A stretch of 45,388 nt of DNA from Afipia sp. GTDB lineage: Bacteria; Pseudomonadota; Alphaproteobacteria; Rhizobiales; Xanthobacteraceae. Below, piece after piece: positions 43,311 through 45,388 of this stretch (position 1 is the first letter of the stretch; every line of letters starts with the position of its first letter). The translations under genes were made by a program, and so were the position numbers. The DNA lies in contig JAFVHU010000148.1 in assembly GCA_017474385.1 (NCBI GenBank), forward strand, positions 1-45,388, in the 5' to 3' direction. Under the pieces are notes generated by a model. The model made no database searches and was not told where the DNA came from. It saw only the letters and a program-made list of their open reading frames with translations.

Positions 43311-44145
43311 GGGTCAGGACCCATTGATTTGCGCTGATGGCTGTGATTCAGGCGGCTGCGAAGGAGCCTGAATTTGAGCGATTTATTCTGGCTGACGGAC
43401 GAGCAGATGGCTCGGCTTCAGCCCTATTTTCCCAAGAGCCATGGCCGCGAGCGCGTTGATGATCGGCGCGTTTTGAGCGGGATCATCTTCGTCAACCGCA
43501 ATGGGCTGAGGTGGCGCGATGCGCCGAGGGAATACGGCCCGGCGAAGACGCTCTACAATCGCTGGAAGCGGTGGAGCGACAAAGGCATCTTCATCCGCAT
43601 GATGGAAGGCCTGGCGACACCTCAGGCTCCCGAGCGCAAGACGATCATGATCGACGCGACCTATCTTAAAGCGCACCGCACGGCGTCGAGCCTGCGGGTA
43701 AAAAAGGGGGTCCAGGACGCCTGATCGGCCGGACGAAAGGCGGCATGAACACCAAGCTTCATGCCGTGAGTGATGCGAATGGTCGTCCAATCAGCTTCTT
43801 CCTGACCGCCGGACCGGTCAGCGACTACACTGGCGCGGCCGCTTTGCTCGACAGTCTGCCCAACGCGCAATGGATGCTGGCCGACCGAGGCTATGATGCC
43901 GACTGGTTCCGCGACGCCCTGCAGGAGAAGGGTATCACGCCCTGCATCCCGGGCCGAAAAATCCGGAACACGACCGTAAAGTACGACAAACGCCGCTACA
44001 AACGCCGTAACCGCATCGAGATCATGTTCGGCCGCCTCAAAGACTGGAGGCGGGTCGCAACACGCTACGATCGCTGCCCGAAGGCCTTCTTCTCCGCCGT
44101 CGCACTCGCCGCAACCGTCATCTTCTGGCTCTGATCAATGAGTCA
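43311..44145 (+). mobile_element. IS5-family insertion sequence with overlapping frames
   Basis: The transposase frames fill the element. The left end carries GGGTCAGGACCCATTGAT (43311-43328). Near the right end ATCAATGAGTC (44134-44144) is the inverted counterpart of GACCCATTGAT with one mismatch. The outermost part expected on the right (CTGACCC) is not there; IS110 DNA follows instead. Confidence 0.8.
43374..44134 (+). CDS. IS5-family transposase made by -1 frameshifting
   Basis: Frame one starts at TTG 43374 (AAGGAG upstream) and ends at TGA near 43722-43724; it holds LTDEQMARLQPYFP, RWRDAPREYGP and MIDATYLKAHR with the first catalytic Asp. Frame two runs to 44134 and has GGMNTKLHAVSDANGRP, MLADRGYDADWFRDAL with the second Asp, and RRNRIEIMFGRLKDWRRVAT with the Glu. 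At about 43699-43710 the DNA has six A followed by five G. A -1 slip there joins the frames as VKKGGPGRLIGRTKGG, the normal family sequence. Programmed frameshifting of this kind is known in IS5 relatives. Confidence 0.85.
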
Positions 44146-44227
44146 TCGTGTAATTGCGGCTGCTTCCCTCGGACCTTGGTTGAGGCGCACACTTCTGGTT
44201 GTCGAATCCTGAAGGAAGGAAGCAGCC

Positions 44228-45235
44228 ATGAAGCACTATGCCGGATTGGACCTGTCGATGGAATCCACGCAGGTCTGCATCGTTGATGACAATGGTCGGA
44301 AGGTCGTGTCGGAGAAAGTGGAGAGCTCTCCGGAGGCGATCGCCATGATGCTGGAGCGATACGGTCCAATCGAGCGGGCGGTGATCGAAACGGGCCGCAT
44401 GTCGCCGGCGATTTGCCTCGGTCTGCGTGAACTGGGTGTCCCGGTGGTGTGCATCGATGCCCGCCAGGCGCACCAGAGCCTCAAAGCAATGAAGGCGAAC
44501 AAGACCGACCCTCACGATGCCGCCGGCCTCGCACAGTTGGCGCGCACCGGCTTCTACAAGGAGGTGCATGTCAAATCTCCGGCAGCGCATGGCGTTCGCA
44601 GCGTGATCACCGCACGGAGCCATCTGGTGGAAGCGCGTGTCCGGCTCGACAACACGATCCGCGGTCTCTGCGCCACGTTCGGATATCGGCCCGGCGCAGG
44701 TCAAGGGAAGGCCTTCCTCGAACGGATCATGCAGGCCGCCCACACCCCGGGCCTTGGCGACGCCATCGCATCCTTGCTGTCCGTGCGCGCAGAACTGGTC
44801 GAGCAAATCAAGGAAATGGACCGCCGCCTGCGTGTCATCGCAAGCCAGTCACAGGCTTGCGAGATCCTGATGACCATTCCGGGCGTCGGCGTGCAGACAT
44901 CTGCTGCCTTCGCCGCTGCAGTCGATGAAGCCGGACGCTTCCGACAATCACGCAATGCCGGGGCCTACTTTGGCCTTGTGCCCCGACGCCATCAGTCGGG
45001 CGAGCTCGATTGGACTGGCAGGATCACCAAACAGGGCGATGGGACCGTGCGCAAGCTGCTGTACGAAGCTGCCAACTCGATCCTTACCCGGAGCCGTGAG
45101 ACCTTCGCCCTGAAAACATGGGCCATGAAGATCGCCAAGCGTCGCGGCTTGAAGAAAGCCCGTGTCGCACTCGCCCGTCGGCTCGCGGTCATCATGCATG
45201 CCATGCTGCGTGACGGCACTTTGTTCCAAGCTTGA
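44228..45235 (+). CDS. IS110-family transposase
   Basis: A 335-residue IS110/IS1111-type recombinase. The N-terminal RuvC-like DEDD domain starts YAGLDLSMESTQVCIVDDNG with the first Asp, has the Glu in ERAVIETGRMSPAI, and TDPHDAAGLAQLARTG with further Asp residues. The C-terminal Transposase_20 domain has LMTIPGVGVQTSAAFAAAVD and GLVPRRHQSGELDWTGRITK, including the conserved Ser/Arg region. It is complete. These enzymes are guided by a bridge RNA encoded in the element. Confidence 0.92.
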   Translation: MKHYAGLDLSMESTQVCIVDDNGRKVVSEKVESSPEAIAMMLERYGPIERAVIETGRMSPAICLGLRELGVPVVCIDARQAHQSLKAMKANKTDPHDAAGLAQLARTGFYKEVHVKSPAAHGVRSVITARSHLVEARVRLDNTIRGLCATFGYRPGAGQGKAFLERIMQAAHTPGLGDAIASLLSVRAELVEQIKEMDRRLRVIASQSQACEILMTIPGVGVQTSAAFAAAVDEAGRFRQSRNAGAYFGLVPRRHQSGELDWTGRITKQGDGTVRKLLYEAANSILTRSRETFALKTWAMKIAKRRGLKKARVALARRLAVIMHAMLRDGTLFQA

Positions 45236-45388
45236 GGTAGGCTAAAGGTAACCGTGGTGTGAAGGCCGCCTTGCGGGACGGCGTTCCGGGGTGCTGATAG
45301 CCGCTCTTTGCGAGGAGCGGTGATGAGCGAGGATATCGGAGCGGCGGGAGCGAGTGCTCTTGTGACTGGTCATATGAGTGATCGTATG
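45236..45388 (+). ncRNA. Non-coding 3' end of the IS110 element, candidate bridge RNA region
   Basis: After the transposase stop there are at least 153 bases without a frame. They contain a perfect six-base stem, CCGCTC at 45301-45306 with GAGCGG at 45315-45320, and a weaker GCCG/CGGC stem at 45265-45282. IS1111-group elements carry their bridge RNA on this side, whereas the 93-base 5' side here is short. The window ends before the right end of the element, so the full RNA cannot be defined. Confidence 0.45.

Noticed and set aside
1-45388. CRISPR arrays, tRNA or rRNA genes, phage attachment sites
   Set aside because: No regularly spaced repeats, tRNA-like cloverleaf sequence or rRNA segment was noticed on reading; no computational scan could be run.

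Overview
The window reads like accessory DNA of an alphaproteobacterium, most likely a sphingomonad. GC is high, most operons are tightly packed with ATGA or TGATG stop-start overlaps, and the gene content fits that group: a CYP153 alkane hydroxylase with its ferredoxin, a catabolic TonB-dependent receptor, a LinKLMN-like MCE importer and many insertion sequences. The species call is an inference from gene content; there is no rRNA, and I saw no tRNA or CRISPR array.

Layout. (1) 1-1663: IS debris, with pieces of IS5-, IS3- and IS66-family elements and two host-gene stubs. (2) 1741-13766: an oxidative catabolic locus. A minus-strand run reads GntR regulator, nitronate-monooxygenase-like flavoprotein, thiolase-fold aldolase-like protein, DUF35 partner, two acyl-CoA dehydrogenase subunits, acyl-CoA synthetase, Baeyer-Villiger monooxygenase and alpha/beta hydrolase. 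Divergent from it are CYP153 and a 2Fe-2S ferredoxin. The set could hydroxylate an aliphatic or terpenoid/steroid-like chain, activate the acid to a CoA ester, desaturate it, cleave it by retro-aldol chemistry, and open a ketone through an ester or lactone. (3) 13833-15436: an IS3-family element that has erased neighbouring catabolic genes, leaving a dehydrogenase start and a possible thiolase tail. (4) 15437-17288: MarR regulator divergent from an alpha/beta hydrolase and a hotdog thioesterase.

(5) 17574-27831: a second catabolic locus. A GntR regulator, an M28-like protein, a TonB-dependent receptor, a type-B carboxylesterase and a beta-lactamase-fold hydrolase run on the minus strand. A second beta-lactamase-fold hydrolase and an AlkK-like acyl-CoA ligase are divergent. 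An identical 12-bp palindrome lies before the receptor gene and in the divergent promoter, so one regulator may control both arms. The design suggests uptake of a large ester or amide compound, exported hydrolases that cut it, and CoA activation of the released acid. (6) 28003-32182: a TetR regulator, then a complete IS66-family element nested in an IS481-family element.

(7) 32201-40130: an MCE-type importer (permease, ATPase, MCE protein, lipoprotein) and an EmrAB/NodT-type tripartite efflux operon, the latter divergent from a MarR regulator. (8) 40235-43153: MarR, a UbiB-family kinase-like protein and a Nudix hydrolase. (9) 43311-45388: an IS5-family element with a likely -1 frameshift, and an IS110-family element that appears to have entered its right terminal repeat; the window ends inside the IS110 element.

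The most interesting parts are the two catabolic loci with their shared candidate operators, the likely aldolase pair, the M28-like protein without its usual metal ligands, and the IS architecture.
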